A stretch of DNA of 64,000 bases from Casuarina equisetifolia (taxonomy: Eukaryota; Streptophyta; Magnoliopsida; Fagales; Casuarinaceae), in assembly GCA_028551475.1 (NCBI GenBank), contig CM052356.1, positions 21,107,884-21,171,883 on the forward strand, given 5' to 3'. A program made the translations under genes and the position numbers. Below, piece after piece: positions 35,615-49,370 of this stretch. Every line of letters begins with the position of its first letter. Within the stretch, counting starts at the first letter, position 1. The notes beneath the pieces were generated by a model. It searched no databases and was not told where the DNA came from. It saw only the letters and a list, made by a program, of their open reading frames with translations.

Positions 35615-38600
35615 TCACGATAGATATTTGGCGAGGCACTCTTTCAATTTTTGCAGAGTTACAGGCTTGGACACAAAAGAGTCCATACCATTTGCCAGAC
35701 ACTCATCCGCACTCTCAGCCAAAGCGTTTGCCGTCATCTGCATTTCTACCAATTGTTCAGTTAGAGGATATTCCAAAATGCGCATATATGCAATATAGAC
35801 AATGAAAATGCAGATGGTAAGTTTGTTAATATAAGGGTCAAATATGAAAAGACATTTTATCATCTGGTGTGAGGTAGAATTATGCTCGGAAAAAGCCAGG
35901 ATATTGCGGAAATTTTAATTGTCAAGTCACCCAAGCAATTCATTAATTCCAGCCGATCAAAGCCACTATTACTCAGATGCAAAGAAGAGGACATTCCATA
36001 GAGTCGGCTTAACTCTAGCATACAAATCATGTAGATGATTTGGTTATATACATGTATATCACCAAAGATTATAAGAACTGGAAAAGATGTGATCATGCAA
36101 GAAATAAGATTGAAGGTGCTCACAGCTATGATGGGGATCCGCTTCGCAGATGGTGTTGAAGAAGTACCATTTTGTAACGAATCCAAAGAAGACGCAACTT
36201 GTTCAATACCTGCCTTCACTGCTGCATCCCACTTGCCAGTTTTCTCAAAGGAGCGAATTAGTCTCGTAGCTTGAAGGCCGTCCATAACTGGCATGCAGAC
36301 ATCCTACAATTGTTCATACATTACATAACAATTAGTGCCCAATGAAACCCAATAAGGCCTCTAGCATTTCAATTAACTTTCAATTTCCCATATTTCAGTT
36401 GACCTATATCATCTATGTCCGTTCATGCTCAGTTGCTCCCGTCTACTATATAACAGCAAAATGCATGTCTTCTGGAAAAAGGTCCCTTCTATCAAAATCA
36501 GAAGCATGTTGACAGTTGCTTTGCGGCATTTACAAAATATATATTTCTTTTCTATCTGATCCCTTAAGATTAAGGAAATGTTGAAGTCACCTGTCATATG
36601 TGTTGTGATATCTTGCAAAACATATAACTAGCCACAAGTAGGATCTATTATAAGTGGTAACTAGGACATTCGGTGTGGTCAACCGACTTGGCTATTGTTT
36701 GGAAACATCAAATCAAAATGGAAAGGGAAATGTGTACTTCTTATGTTCGCTATCACTAATGCAGACACTCATTTCAACCAGTTCCTATTTTGATGCTAAA
36801 GATTGAGTTTCTAGAATCAGGATAGAGAGTGCAAGCAAATGACTTTTTGGACCAGCTTGGGAGGACTTCGGCCATGAAGGGATATAAACTTGGTGAGAAG
36901 CTGCACGTAGGAAAGCAATGCTCTTCTCAAAAGCTGCCCAAAAACTCAGTGTTCTAGAATCAACAAAAGGCCTTTCGATATGAACAACTAGTAGGCTACT
37001 TATATTTTGCAAAGGTCTAAATCTTTGGGAGAAGCTCCATGAAACAGAACCTTGTACTTCAAGATCATCTTTTATGGTTCACGCTTTGAGCTCTTGCAGA
37101 GAGACAATGAAGGATGGATGTGTATATCTGTTTCCTTCCTTAAACATGATGGATGCCGGGTCAAATGAATGCAAGTGTGACATAAAAAAGTGATGGCTGT
37201 CAAGAAAGTACCATGAGAATGAGATCATAATGACGTTGTTGAACTGCACACACAGCCTCGACACCATTATTCACAATGTCTATGCTGTGGCCTAAAAGCT
37301 TCATCATTGACCGTGTCACCATTACAATTGTCTTGTTATCTTCAACAAGAAGGATCTTAGGTTTTGGATTTGTATTCGGTACTTCTGTATTGCTGCTAGA
37401 GATACACTGGGAGTTTATGTCACATTTCTCCAGCCTATGACATGTTCCTTGGGGCCCTCCAGTGCTTGCCTCTACAGTGACTTCTCTGCTAGCTTCCCTT
37501 TGATGAGTGGAACCTGTAGAAGGATTTATGAGCAGACAAGTCGTGTCATCTTGACACCCTTCGCCTCCAGATAATGTATCTTCGTTACCCTGGTTTCCGC
37601 TGTGGCTTGAACTCTCTGATCGACATTGTATCTCAGCATCATCAATCACAGAACAGGTCTCCTCAACTGAGGCTGTTTCTTTTGATCTGATACTATAAGA
37701 AGGAAATGAATAAAAATTTTCTGACAACCCATTGAGTTTGTGTGACCTAGTATACCCCATATTATTGGGTAAAAACTTTTGGGTCCTGCTGGATCCATTA
37801 GAAGAGAACAGTGATCCCAAAGTGCGAGGCTGAAATTGGAAAAATCCCTCAGTGGCGTCTTCAGTTGCCGCATCGTGATCGTTCATACCTGACATCTCAT
37901 CAGGATCATCAGAATGATCAGAAGTGTTTGAGACCTTGTAAGGCAGCACAAATGTAAAAGTAGACCCAATGAGCTCTTTGCTTGAAACGGTGAGATGACC
38001 ACCCATCAGCTCAACCTATTTCAAATAATTGAAATTGTTAGGAAGGAGGTAGAAAACTCAGTTTCATCAAGAAACCAACAAATTTCACTGTAGTAAATAA
38101 TGATAAAACATTTCACATAGAAAATTTCAATATTTTCTTGATCATGTGCACTTCACGAAATACTGAACCAAATTCTGCTAGCCTAACAAAAGAAATGGAC
38201 TTTTAAGGCTGCACAGTCTGAAAATGGAGCTCCCAACATCCCCTTTTTCCGTAATGAAAATTTCTGCGTTAATTACAAAAGCAGAATGCAGAAATCCTAC
38301 TGATTTGGCATGAATCGGAATAGACTTCATAGAGGTTGAACTCGTGAAGTGTTGGACCAATAAATATAGAACCGTAAAATGGGATCCAACCTAAAGCTAA
38401 CGTTTAAGAACCATGAGCTGGATATTGTTATGCAGTCAACTATCGTTTGCAAGTTAAAAGGCCCTTCACTAATGACCAAGAGATTCAGCACCATATGATC
38501 TCTCAAGGGTTGTGAAAGCATCATGAAAGCAGTGTTTTTTTTTTTTAAGAGAAATACTCTAAGGAATTCATCTCAATATTTTTGTCTTCGTACAATGCAG

Positions 38601-41600
38601 TTGAAAACCAAAGAAGCATGAGCTACGCATATTGAGCATGAAATTTGTTTTTCACAAAAGAAATATAGCAGAAGAAAAGGAACTTGGCTTCTATGATCGT
38701 TCATGCTATCTCAATAACATGGCTGCATGTTTTAGTGGATCTGCCAAATTTAGCTGAGCTAAAGCATAAAATCTTTCACTCTAGTGTTTCTATACATACA
38801 CACACAAAAAAAAAATTCCTCACTTCTTCACAATAACAATTAATATGACCAGTTGATAAGCACAAATAAAAAGAACGTTATAAGCACAAATGCTTCATAA
38901 AAAATCTAACCCTTGATGGCAACAGAATTTTACCAGTTGTTTACATATTGCTAGTCCTAGTCCAGTTCCACCATACTTTCGGGCATGATCCGCACTAACT
39001 TGCATGTACTTCTTGAAAAGTGTCGGTAAAGCATTTTCTGTGATACAATATAACAAAAATGTTACTGCTTCAATGAATAGGATCCAATAGAGCAAAAAAG
39101 ATGCCTAATTCAACTTTTAAGTTATTGGCTCTACACAGAAAGGAGCATTACCTGGTATTCCAATTCCTGTGTCATACACATCACAGCGGATCCAGACTCT
39201 TGTTTCAGGTAAATGGGGTTGTTCCTCATCATAATTATCAAATGAGACTTTACTCTTAACTGGGGTTCTAGGTTCATCACTAGATGAATTATTTTGGGTA
39301 GGAGCTTCTATGTGTCTTTGACCAGGCGTGCCTTTCCAATCACCAGAAGTTCGAGATGCTGACTGGCAGTTCTCTTCTTTTGTTCCATTTTTCGAAAATC
39401 TTGACTCATTTTCGGTCAACTTCTGATGACACCCCTCACCCTTTGTGGTGGATGGATCTGGTACAACATAAAGATTTATCCCAACCTTTCCCTCGTGAGT
39501 AAACTTGATAGCGTTGCTGCAATAAGCAGAAAATAATGTATCAAGAGGCACTACCAGATATGCTGATGAAAATAGAAACGATCGGATCATCGTAATACAG
39601 CAAGCTAGATGCATAAAGATTTTCATTTTGTAGAGTATGTATGGAACATCTAATGGTTCATCTAATGAATCCTCCAAAAGCAGTAACAGGAATTCCACAA
39701 AAGTTTAGTACCTGATCAAGTTGGTGAGAATTTGTCGAATCCTTAGAACATCGCCAATGACCTGAAAAGTCGGTATTTTTTTAAAACTAAATAAATGCAA
39801 AAGCAAGATTGAATACAAAAAAAGGAATAATGTGCATGACATGAGCAACAAGAAGCTGGATCAATTTTATTCTATATTTTTTTCAGTTTCTGTAGTGAAG
39901 GATATTTTGGACTTCTACACCTCTGGATATGAGTACATTTAGCATAGTAGATCTTATTTTGCTTTTATTTTCCTACACATTTTATTTACTTACTTTGGGC
40001 TTAGCAGTCAACACGAAGGAGTCCAGAACTTAATTTTTAGAGGAAAGACGTTTTGAGAAGACTTTGCAGCCAATTTGCTTTTCAGGTTTGTAAGATAAGA
40101 TGTCATGTCATAGTCCTTCGAACGTGTAATGACAGAAAAAACTGTGGATGATGCATGTGTCTTCTCTTTCTTCTTCCTATTTCTCCTTGCACTCTTTCAG
40201 CAATATATATCATATTTAATTAAAAAGTAAAAGCCAACTTTACCATATTTTTCATTGTCCAAACAGCAAATCGAGCAATTAAGTTCCATATCCTTATTTT
40301 ATCTTCAAAATGCATCCATTTCTTACACTAACTGAAATCATTGTTCCCTAATATTTTTCCAGCCTTTACCACTACCAAATCCCACCAAACAGTCCTAGCT
40401 TCCCCTGAAATTCTGCTGTCATATAATATCCTGAAAGCAAAATTTTATGTTTACAGTCCATAAAACTCCACTTAAAAATTAAAATCTAAGGCAATCTAAG
40501 TCATAAGCTCTCAACTTCCATTTCAAATGCTTTAGAACTATCAAAACCTAGTCTTTTAAAAACAATTCACAATAAATAAGCCTGCATACATCAGTATGCT
40601 TGTCAAACTGCAGATTTAGGATTCAATTGAAGTTGAATTAGAAAAACTGAGTTCAAAAGATACAAGGCAAACTAAACAACATAAGGAGAAAAGGAAAGTC
40701 TCATTCCCTGGTTTATATATCTCATTAAAAGAAGGCCATATTGTCTATTGTCTATGCAATTCTTTCTGCAGAAAGAATTTATCATATGTAGACACACCCT
40801 GCAATTTGACCTTGAATTTTCACCTTAGGAACCTAAAATTCATAGGATCAAAACCTAAACGTTATCTGCTTTTATTAGCCTCCCAAACCACAAAACCAGA
40901 TCTGCTACAGCTACCCATGTTGCTTTTCACAAGCTAGAAAAGCCACCAAGACCCTAGCCTTTGCTCTTTATTTCATCTCTGAATCCTATTATTCCTTGAA
41001 AGAACTATAAATCCCACACTATGTGATATTTTCTTGCATTTCCACCAATAACCTCACCTACCTATCCCAAAATCCTGAAAACGGCCAGTGTGGTTAAATT
41101 AGCTACCCTAAAGAAGCTTTGAAGCACTTGTTGGGTAAATCTTAACACTTAAAAGAAGGTTTTTGGTAATATCTACTGTTAACAAACGGTTACTTCCACA
41201 AATGTCCCAAGAATATGTTTGTTTTCCTAAGTTGGAATATTAATTGAAATACACCTAGCTGCTCTTCTTGGAACAGCACTGGTTCAAATTTGAACAATCC
41301 TATCATCTTTCTGACATTCAGTCTACAAGCTTTTCCGAATTAAGTATCCTTTGAATATTGAGTTGTCCTACAGGCGAAGACAAAAAGTCTGCCAGGTACT
41401 TAAGGCATACCGCTATAACATGTAACCTACAGTTTTTTGCAGAAAACATGTTGCTGCAACTTGTTAGGTATCATGCCTGCCTCAAATTTTTAGCTATTTG
41501 AAAAAAGAAACAGTATAGAAAATACGGAACTCATGGATAATGTGCCAACCAAAATCATCTAACTTCTCACCTCTACAGGAACATCATCTGCTACATGTCC

Positions 41601-44600
41601 TTCCAAGGTCAAAATTTTCTGTAATGATGCTGCAGCAGTCTGGAGCACATGCTTTACTACCTGTCTAGGCCGAAATTTTGTAGCTTCCAGCTTCATAGCT
41701 CCTAAAGAAAAAGGAACCAAATGGAACAAAATCAGCATATCAGAAGAGTGCTTCTATCAACAAGAAGAATTTCTATGCACAAAGTGCCAAACTATGCTTC
41801 CTTAGCACATCCAATGCCCATACTATGTACGTTCATCTTTATACTCATATGTAAACACATGCCTATCCATATGGTTAAATACATTTATCAACTTGAAGTC
41901 CAATGTTATTTTTGCCAACTTTGTACCATCCGAACACTTTTCATTAGACACTTATGTTACTAATAAATGCAGCATTTGATTATATGCTCTCAACAGAATA
42001 TTTTTGACTACCCAAAATTGAAAGAATTAGAGATCAAGAACTATTTCTTCTGGAAATGATCATGACTAAAACTTACGAAAACTTATGAATCTATGTGTTG
42101 AAACCTAATTACATTTATTGACTCGAAAGTTGCCAACCATCACAGTACAGAGAGAATGTGTAATCAGAGGGGGAATCATCAAAATATTAATTCAACTAGA
42201 AGTTACTAAATGATGCAATATTAACTAAGAGACACTATGTACACCTTTCACACATACATGTGTGGATTTATGGAACAGACACTGGCAACAATATTTAAAA
42301 AAGAGGGACGACAAATGTACCATAGATGCTTCTACCGTCATTGGTTAACAATGAGCAATTCTGAATCTTTAGCCTGTTAATGTGGTTTGAGCAGATCCTC
42401 TTTTTATGCACCCTTATTCGTTAAAAATTGTGAATCCATGCTTAAAATGCATTGCTGGTTTTTCATAACCAATGCCTTTAAGCTTAGGACATTAAATTAA
42501 GCTCTTCTAATTTATAAGACCCGTATACTGCAAGTTGATCCTAATGGTCTGAAAATAGTCATATTGCAATCTCTATTGGAATGAGAACAAAACCAGAATA
42601 TCCATCACAGAGAATCTAGCATTGAATTATTACAGTTCATTGTTGATATGGGTTATGCAGAGAAAATCGAAAACCTGATCATCACACATAAAGCCTGGTT
42701 ATCCAACAAAATTTAGCCACTATCAGTTACTTTAGAGAGACTGAAGTAGCAGTGCAGATTATAAATGTATATAGGCTACAATCATGGGCTAGAGTGAAAA
42801 ATGCGAAGGGATGAACTTCAAACCTGACTCAACCTTGGAAAGGTCAAGGACGTCATTTATAAGTTGAAGTACTAAATCTCCAGAAGATAGCATACATTCC
42901 AACAATTGTCGTTGTTCTTGATCAAGTCTTGTGGTGTTAAGAATCTCAGCCATGCTAACAACCCCAGATAGAGGAGATCTTATCTCATGTGACATTGTAG
43001 CTAGCATTTGTTTTGCTCGCATTGTCTCCTCTGCAGCAGAAGAAAAGAAAGTTCAGAGTAAACTTCATCGTCTAGATGCAGATAAACATCGAATTCAGAA
43101 CTTTATACACTTTGACAAGCAATTGAACCTGTTATATGAATTGTTTTGTTCAGTTCTGTTTCCTTGGCCTTTTGTACTGCTATTTCCTCTCGAAGTTTTG
43201 CCATCCTCTCTCGTTTTCGTACCTGTTGTACATCAGGAACATCAATGAATTTCATTTATGTTGACAAGAGTCATAAAGTATGATGACTGAACAGAAGAAA
43301 GTACCTGATCGGTTACATCCATTCCCATATAATTTATACCAATGGTCTCCCCTGCCTTGCTAAACACAGGTTCCACGTATATCAAAAAAGTCTTTGACCC
43401 AAACAATTCTGTCTCAAATGTAATTTCCCTCTTTGCTGGTAAACCTTTTTCAAGTACTTCTCTCTTGAAATCTTGAGATTCTTTAACACCAGATCCCGTA
43501 AAAATTTCAACATCTGTTTTTCCAATAATATCCTTGAAGAGAAAAAGAGAGTAAAATTTAGGCACCTCAGTGACATTTGACACAAAAGCAACAGAAATTA
43601 CAAATTGAAAAACGTTTGTCAAAAAGGAAGTTTGTGCTTGGTTTAAAGCATGACATTGGAACAATTGCTGTAAGTTGCAAGAAGGAATAAAACTATTATA
43701 AATCAACTGGCCAAACCTTGATTAAGAACATCAGTGGCAATCACTTACCTCCTCATGCAAAGTTGGAAAGTGATTATAGATAAAGCGGTAGCGCAACTCT
43801 TTATCCTGAAACAAATTGTCATTACCAGAATTATTCCCTTAATACCAAAATACTTAAAGAACTGATAGAGGAAATAAAGGTATGTAGGACTTGTTTATAT
43901 ATGTAATCTGTATATGGACATGCATATGTTTATAAGTATGCCCGTAAGTAAATATGTAAAATAAATACAAAACAAGTGAAACACTATCCTAAAGTTGTAA
44001 CGAGAAAAATGATAGAATCATTTAAGCTACAGCTTCCCTAATCAATATTTCTTTACTTACATAGTCATCTGTATCACAACAGTTGATGAAGGAATTTATT
44101 CAAACTGCTCATTTACGTATATACAAGCATATCTGTATGTGATTTTAGGAAGATCATAATGCAGATTGAGAGGAACTTAAAACGAAGTGGTTAAGATCTA
44201 TTAGAAACAACAGATGACACTGGCCCAATTTTGCTGAAAAATAACAATGTTTATTGAGCCCAAATGGGATCTTACAATGTTTAATCGAGCAAATATGAAA
44301 AGTTACATCCTTGTTGCTTTTCATTCTTGTAAGAACATAATCAAGCCATGAACAGTGCAATGAAGTCCAAAAGCCTTGAAAAACTGTCTACACCAAAATT
44401 TATCTTCGGGTTATTAACTCAGTTATAAACCCAGTCTTGATTTTGCAACGGCAGGATTAGAATCCTGAACCTGTGGCCCCAACAATATATTTCTACAAGT
44501 GCAGCAGTTATAGTGAAGATCAATAACTATTGGAAAGATATTCTGGTACCACAAGTGAAGATCATCTTTAGAAGTTCTTGCAAGCAGAGCATTATATCAT

Positions 44601-45335
44601 ATATGTCAAAATTACCTGATGGCCTATGACAACAGGGGCATTTTGAAGTACAAAATGCAAGAAATTATCTGCTCTTTTGAGGATCTGGGAAAGTTCTTCG
44701 ACAGGCGAGGACTGCCTTTCAAGATTTTTAATGCTTTCCTGTAACTTGTCCATGAGTACCTGCTCTCTCTGAATACTCGCCTCCAGTAATTTCTCTAAAT
44801 GCTTAGCTCTCTGTTTCCAGTACACAACAGTGTCATACTCGGCATCTATTTCAACTCTTTTATTTGGGATAACAACATCATTTTTTCTCTGGGGAACATC
44901 TGGCCATATGTCATAAACTTCATCCAGTATAGATATCGGACGTTTATCACCACCATACCTTTCTTCTTCAAATCTATGCTCCTCCAATATCTCCAATTTT
45001 TTCAGTTCAACTTCCTCCCTTTGTTTGGTTAGATTGTCAAGTTCTTCATTGAGAAGGCGCACAGCATTTGCTTGCTTATATTCCCAGTGTTTAACAAGGT
45101 ATGCCAACTGAGAAGAGCCCTGATCAGTGTAACTTGTTAGCTCTAAAAGACGCTTGAAATCAACTATTGTTGGCTCTTCTATGATTGTAACCTCCTCCAA
45201 CATATCTTGATCCCCTTCTGGCTTTTCTACATTGAACTGCTTTAAAGCATCAGTCCCAACATCCTCAGGCCACATTGAGGAGAGGACTTCAACGTCCATC
45301 TCCTCAATATGACCACTATCCATCTCAGGGGCCAT
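35615..45335 (-). CDS. AHK5: Hybrid histidine kinase of AHK5/CKI2 type, twelve coding exons
   Basis: A two-component sensor that passes phosphate from His to its own receiver Asp and on to HPt proteins; in Arabidopsis AHK5 acts in H2O2, ethylene and ABA signalling of guard cells and roots. Exons in transcript order: 45335-44616, 43805-43749, 43532-43305, 43222-43129, 43030-42824, 41701-41571, 39761-39712, 39516-39152, 39037-38934, 38015-37212, 36303-36124, 35737-35615. All introns are GT-AG; 3063 bases give 1020 residues. There is no signal peptide or membrane segment, so it is predicted cytosolic. The start [20 protein letters not shown] is AHK5-like. A coiled coil spans about 90-235 and a PAS-like region about 225-345. 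The H box MSHEIRSPL carries His381. The N box has NAIKF (Asn497), G1 is DTGIGIP (611-617) and G2 is GGTGLGLAI. The receiver has Glu877/Asp878, phospho-Asp921 (MDVCMP), Thr982 and Lys1004. All catalytic residues are present. The linker before the receiver is long and serine-rich. Confidence 0.94.
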
Positions 45336-45339
45336 TTGT

Positions 45340-45390
45340 TTAAATATAGATGAGCATGTTAGTGCTACTAAACCAGGGCTGGCGCTTCAT
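45340..45390 (-). promoter_or_regulatory. Upstream ORF in the kinase leader (16 codons)
   Basis: An ATG at 45390 reads 16 codons and stops at TAA, five bases before the AUG of the kinase. Two shorter upstream ORFs precede it: 45398-45387 (ATG CAT ATA TGA) and 45420-45400 (ATG to TGA, six codons). Such closely spaced uORFs usually lower translation of the main frame. Confidence 0.6.
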
Positions 45391-45524
45391 ATATGCATCT
45401 CAGCTATCTAAATAGTACATCTTCTGCAACACTTTGATAAGACTTAACGGAACCGAGGGAGAAAATGAAGTACAAAGTGTGCTGCAGCTTTGGTTTGGCC
45501 AGAAACTCCTGATCAGGTCAGCAA

Positions 45525-46828
45525 CTGCAGAAAAAACAGAATAATTCAGAATGAAATTACTTTTTACATCTAAGAAAAAAAAAATTACACATGAACAAGT
45601 GCAGAGTAGGCGATTACTTTTGGATTAAGCCGTCAAAAGGAGACTATGCACAATTGACCATAAATATTGAAAAAGCCACAAATTAGACAGGATCAGTAAG
45701 GGCGGGCTTATTTAAGGATTAAATTGAACTCTAAGATAACATGACCCAACCGATAAATTAGAAGTAAAACATAATTCTTGAGATTACTAGAATTTGTTTT
45801 CTCCCGATAATATTGGACATGTAAGATGAGTCAGAAATTAACTGTAATCTAATTTGCTTCACAATTCCTTGGGTTTAGATATTCAACTTATGAATGCCGG
45901 TTTCCTGCCAAACATACAGCCTCTGCGATACCTACTTCTCCGAAGTAAAGACCAGAATCCTTCACACACAGGACTATCGTTTTTTTTTTTTTTTTTTAGG
46001 TTTATTTTTTCGAATCTTTGAAAGAAATGCAGCAAAAGAAATTTTCAGAAGGAATTAAGGAATCTGAAGGGATCGGGTAATTAATATTAGCTCTTCTTTA
46101 TTGTGAAAGAGAACCTGCTATTGTAAATAAGTCAAGCTTCTCAGAATCATTTTCAGTGAATTGACCCAACAATCAAATGGCAACAATAACGGAATAAAGT
46201 AATGCTAAATTTAAGAAAACAGAGAAACATATTAAAAGTATTGGCAATATCAGAGTGGCAACGCCTAGAGCTGCAAAACCGTCTGGCTCAGTACTTCGCC
46301 AGTGAAAAGCAGGATTCGAGCAGATAACCCGAGATTGTTACAAATAGATATGACATATATGTCGCATGACAAAACGAACCTGAAACGCTGAGAAAGGTCT
46401 TGATTTTGTACTGAAAATCGCGATGAAAAAGAAATCAGCATAAATAAAACAATTTTCCGAGCTCTTTACTTTATGTTATGTTGAAAGTTAGAATAGACAT
46501 CAAACATTCAACAGAAAGATGGAAGAGGCAAAAGGCAAGGACGAAACTATTGAAGATTCTAGTTGAAAAAATAGGCTAATTCTGTCGTTTTCAGGACAAG
46601 AGAAACAATCCTGTAGAGATTAAATTACGCTTGGCCAAAAAGGATTGTGTGATCCATTATAGAGCCCGAAGCTGAATTCTGCAATGAAAAAATGATCAAA
46701 CCAATTCTCCAGAAGCGGAGACATGAAAATGGAATTTGAGATTCGTTAACGGAACAAGTCAATAAGCATTAAAAGTCAAAGTTTTGATGGACTCGACTGA
46801 AGCGTGTATTCATGGCACAAGTACATAC
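45525..46828 (-). other. Probable 5'-UTR intron of the kinase gene
   Basis: On the minus strand a donor TTTCG/GTATGT at 46828 is paired with a strong acceptor TCTGTTTTTTCTGCAG ending at 45525. This would join a non-coding first exon (46829 to about 47035) to the exon that carries the start codon. The sequence between shows no coding content. Inferred from splice signals only. Confidence 0.55.
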
Positions 46829-47035
46829 CGAAATATACAACTGAGCCAAAAGCATGAAGCAAAAGAGGCTTGTCAAGAGGCTAAGCTTTTCTGTGGTTGA
46901 ATAAAAGCGGATGAACACCGACACCAACCGCCGGAGAAGAAGAAGAAGATGATGATGATGGAGAAGAAGAAGAAGAATTGGCGTTGAGAAGGGCCAGAGT
47001 CTTTCACTGTAGATCTGAGGAATCTCCTTAACTGT
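46829..47035 (-). other. Candidate non-coding first exon of the kinase gene, with trinucleotide repeat
   Basis: It contains a GAA/GAT repeat at about 46933-46977 (TTC/ATC on the transcript strand), a composition common in plant 5' leaders. The transcript start is not defined by the sequence, so the outer boundary is approximate. Confidence 0.4.
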
Positions 47036-47356
47036 TCAGTCAACAGCCTTCAATGGTATCGAAAAAAGAAAGCCAACAAACGAAGGAGAGAGAATGTGAG
47101 ATGCTAGAGAGAGAGCATGTGAGTGAAAAGAAACACCAGAAAATGTGGAGGAGAAGAGAAGCCCAAGAGGCCATGTGATTCGGAGGTCAAAAATATTAGA
47201 GAATTCATGGACTTTCTTAAACACTTTATTTTAGATCTCTCGCCCTCCTCTCCGTTTTCTGAAGTTATATTCAGAGCTCCTTCTGGAAATGCCTCACACC
47301 AGCTCTCACACAAATCATCATCATCGACGTATTTATGTTCCTTCTTCAGCACTTTT

Positions 47357-47409
<53 letters not shown>

Positions 47410-48840
47410 TCTCTGAGAGTACAATGATTCAACGAATCACAAAATGTATAGGACGGAGAAAGAAACAAAGGGGCTGTTTATTTTCCGAGTTTTTTAAATT
47501 GAATACGCAGTTTTTGTTGTTCCCTCCCATTTCCCAGGTGACGTGTTGGGGCGGCGAGTGGCGCGACGCGCGAAACGAGGGGTTCTGTTTGTCATCTACA
47601 ACTGACACGTACTCTAAAATTGGTAGATCCCAACTGTTTGTCATTTCTTTGCGTATGCATGAACCTGAGTGTGTGGACTTAACGGCACCCAACCCCAACA
47701 TGTGAAGAATCTTATTACCCCATATAATACTCCTTTTTCTCTCAAACTAATTCATCCAATTAACTTAATCCAGATGAAAGCTCCATTAAACAACTCTTAT
47801 TTACCTTTGGACCACGGAGGACGCATATCCACCACGCAGCTTCAAAGGCAGCCACATTGGAGCTCGAGGTTCGGACCACCATGTGCCCAATCCTTCGAAC
47901 TACATTTTAGCTTGGCTTATCCTCCGTCCAGGACGGAAGAAGAAATTTCATTTGCAACTGCTGCCTGCTTGTTCTAACTTTCTATAATTTATGACGTCAT
48001 AGTCCTCGCAGATTAATGGCATTTTAGGGACTTAATAATAAGCACCATAAGAAGAGGTCGCTGTCTAAAACAAAGATTCTAGAAGGGAGATGAGTGGTAG
48101 GTGCAGTTGGAAAATAACGTAAGTACCAGGCAGCATTATAGAGGTCAATACGAACGTAAGCAGCACAGAATTAAGCATTTAGTTATAGTATCCCACGATG
48201 GATCGAATAGTGTTTCCTTAAATATTTTCTTTTGCTTGACAAACCAATGGGTGCTAATGTCTCTATTAACAATTATTCAATATAGGTCCTTATCGATCAT
48301 ACCCTATGCTAGTACATGAGGCCCAAAAGAATAAGTAGTATTTTCATGCATCTAGTTAGAAGTAAATGGTTAGGAGAATACAACTTTTCTCGTTCTTAAT
48401 ACAGTGTTTGATAGCCCATGAATATTGACAGCTCAATGTTGTCATATGAGAGTTCTACCACATGAAAAATTAAGATTCGAAGAATTCGTTCCAAAAGTAA
48501 GAATAATGAAATTACTTAAGATTGCTTAAGATGATCTATGTGTTGAGAAATGTAAAAAAATGAGATGATATGGTTGGGCATGCACACCACAACTTGTGCT
48601 CTAAGCACTAGTTAAGAGGATATGTTTTCACCCCCAGTTACCAGAAAAATTAAAACAAGAGATATTTGATTAAATGAAAGAAGAAACGTATAATGGAGTT
48701 TAAGTGAGAGAATTTAGAAGAAAGCAAACTAAAAATAGGACAGATGGTAAAAAGGAACCCCAATCATCAGTGCCAGCACCAAGAAACTCAAAACAGTAGT
48801 TGGATGCATGATAAATTAGTGAGGCCTATATAATAAGCTC
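47036..48840. other. Upstream region of the kinase gene, no gene recognised
   Basis: Open frames on both strands between 47104 and 47977 are built largely from the CT/GA microsatellite and show no domain. A GC-rich patch (about 47536-47580) with TGACGTGT lies here. From 48050 on there is only AT-rich DNA. Confidence 0.5.
47359..47406. repeat. (CT)24 microsatellite
   Basis: A perfect CT run lies about 330 bases upstream of the candidate first exon of the kinase gene, reading GA on the transcribed strand. Confidence 0.95.
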
Positions 48841-48843
48841 ATG

Positions 48844-48902
48844 AGTTTATATTATATTCAACAATACATCTTAGTTTATATTATATTCAACAATACATCT
48901 TA
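48844..48902. repeat. 29-bp perfect tandem duplication
   Basis: TTTATATTATATTCAACAAT followed by ACATCTTAG occurs twice in a row without differences. Confidence 0.9.
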
Positions 48903-49299
48903 GCCATACTCTTCTCCTCTCACTCTGCCCTTCTGACGTCAAATTGATGGACATAGATCTGGTGACCCTCGCCTTGGCACTTGCATTATGTAACCTACTT
49001 TGGCAAGTGCCCCCACCCAAAACAAAAACAACGAAAGGAAGTGGTATGCCAGGTAGCATCTCCCCATCCCTTTAAGGAGAATGATGAACACCATGAGCCA
49101 AGTTGCGTCCTCCTCCTTCACAACGGAAAAACAACTAATATAGAAGAGAAAGCATGCGGTCCTAAGACTATTTATTTATTCTGGAAATCGCAACATTTAG
49201 CAACATCAAGACAGATCTGGCAATTAACGTATGGGAAAAAGGAAAGAAAACAAGAAAAAGTCTCAAAGACTTCGGATCCATCTCTTATCATACATAACT

Positions 49300-49370
<71 letters not shown>

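Noticed and set aside
37200-38006. 268-codon open frame as a separate gene
   Set aside because: It is exon 10 of the kinase gene read past its donor site; the flanking exons continue the receiver domain.
47104-47705. Overlapping open frames on both strands rich in Ser-Leu or Arg-Glu
   Set aside because: They are products of the CT/GA microsatellite, which is open in several frames.
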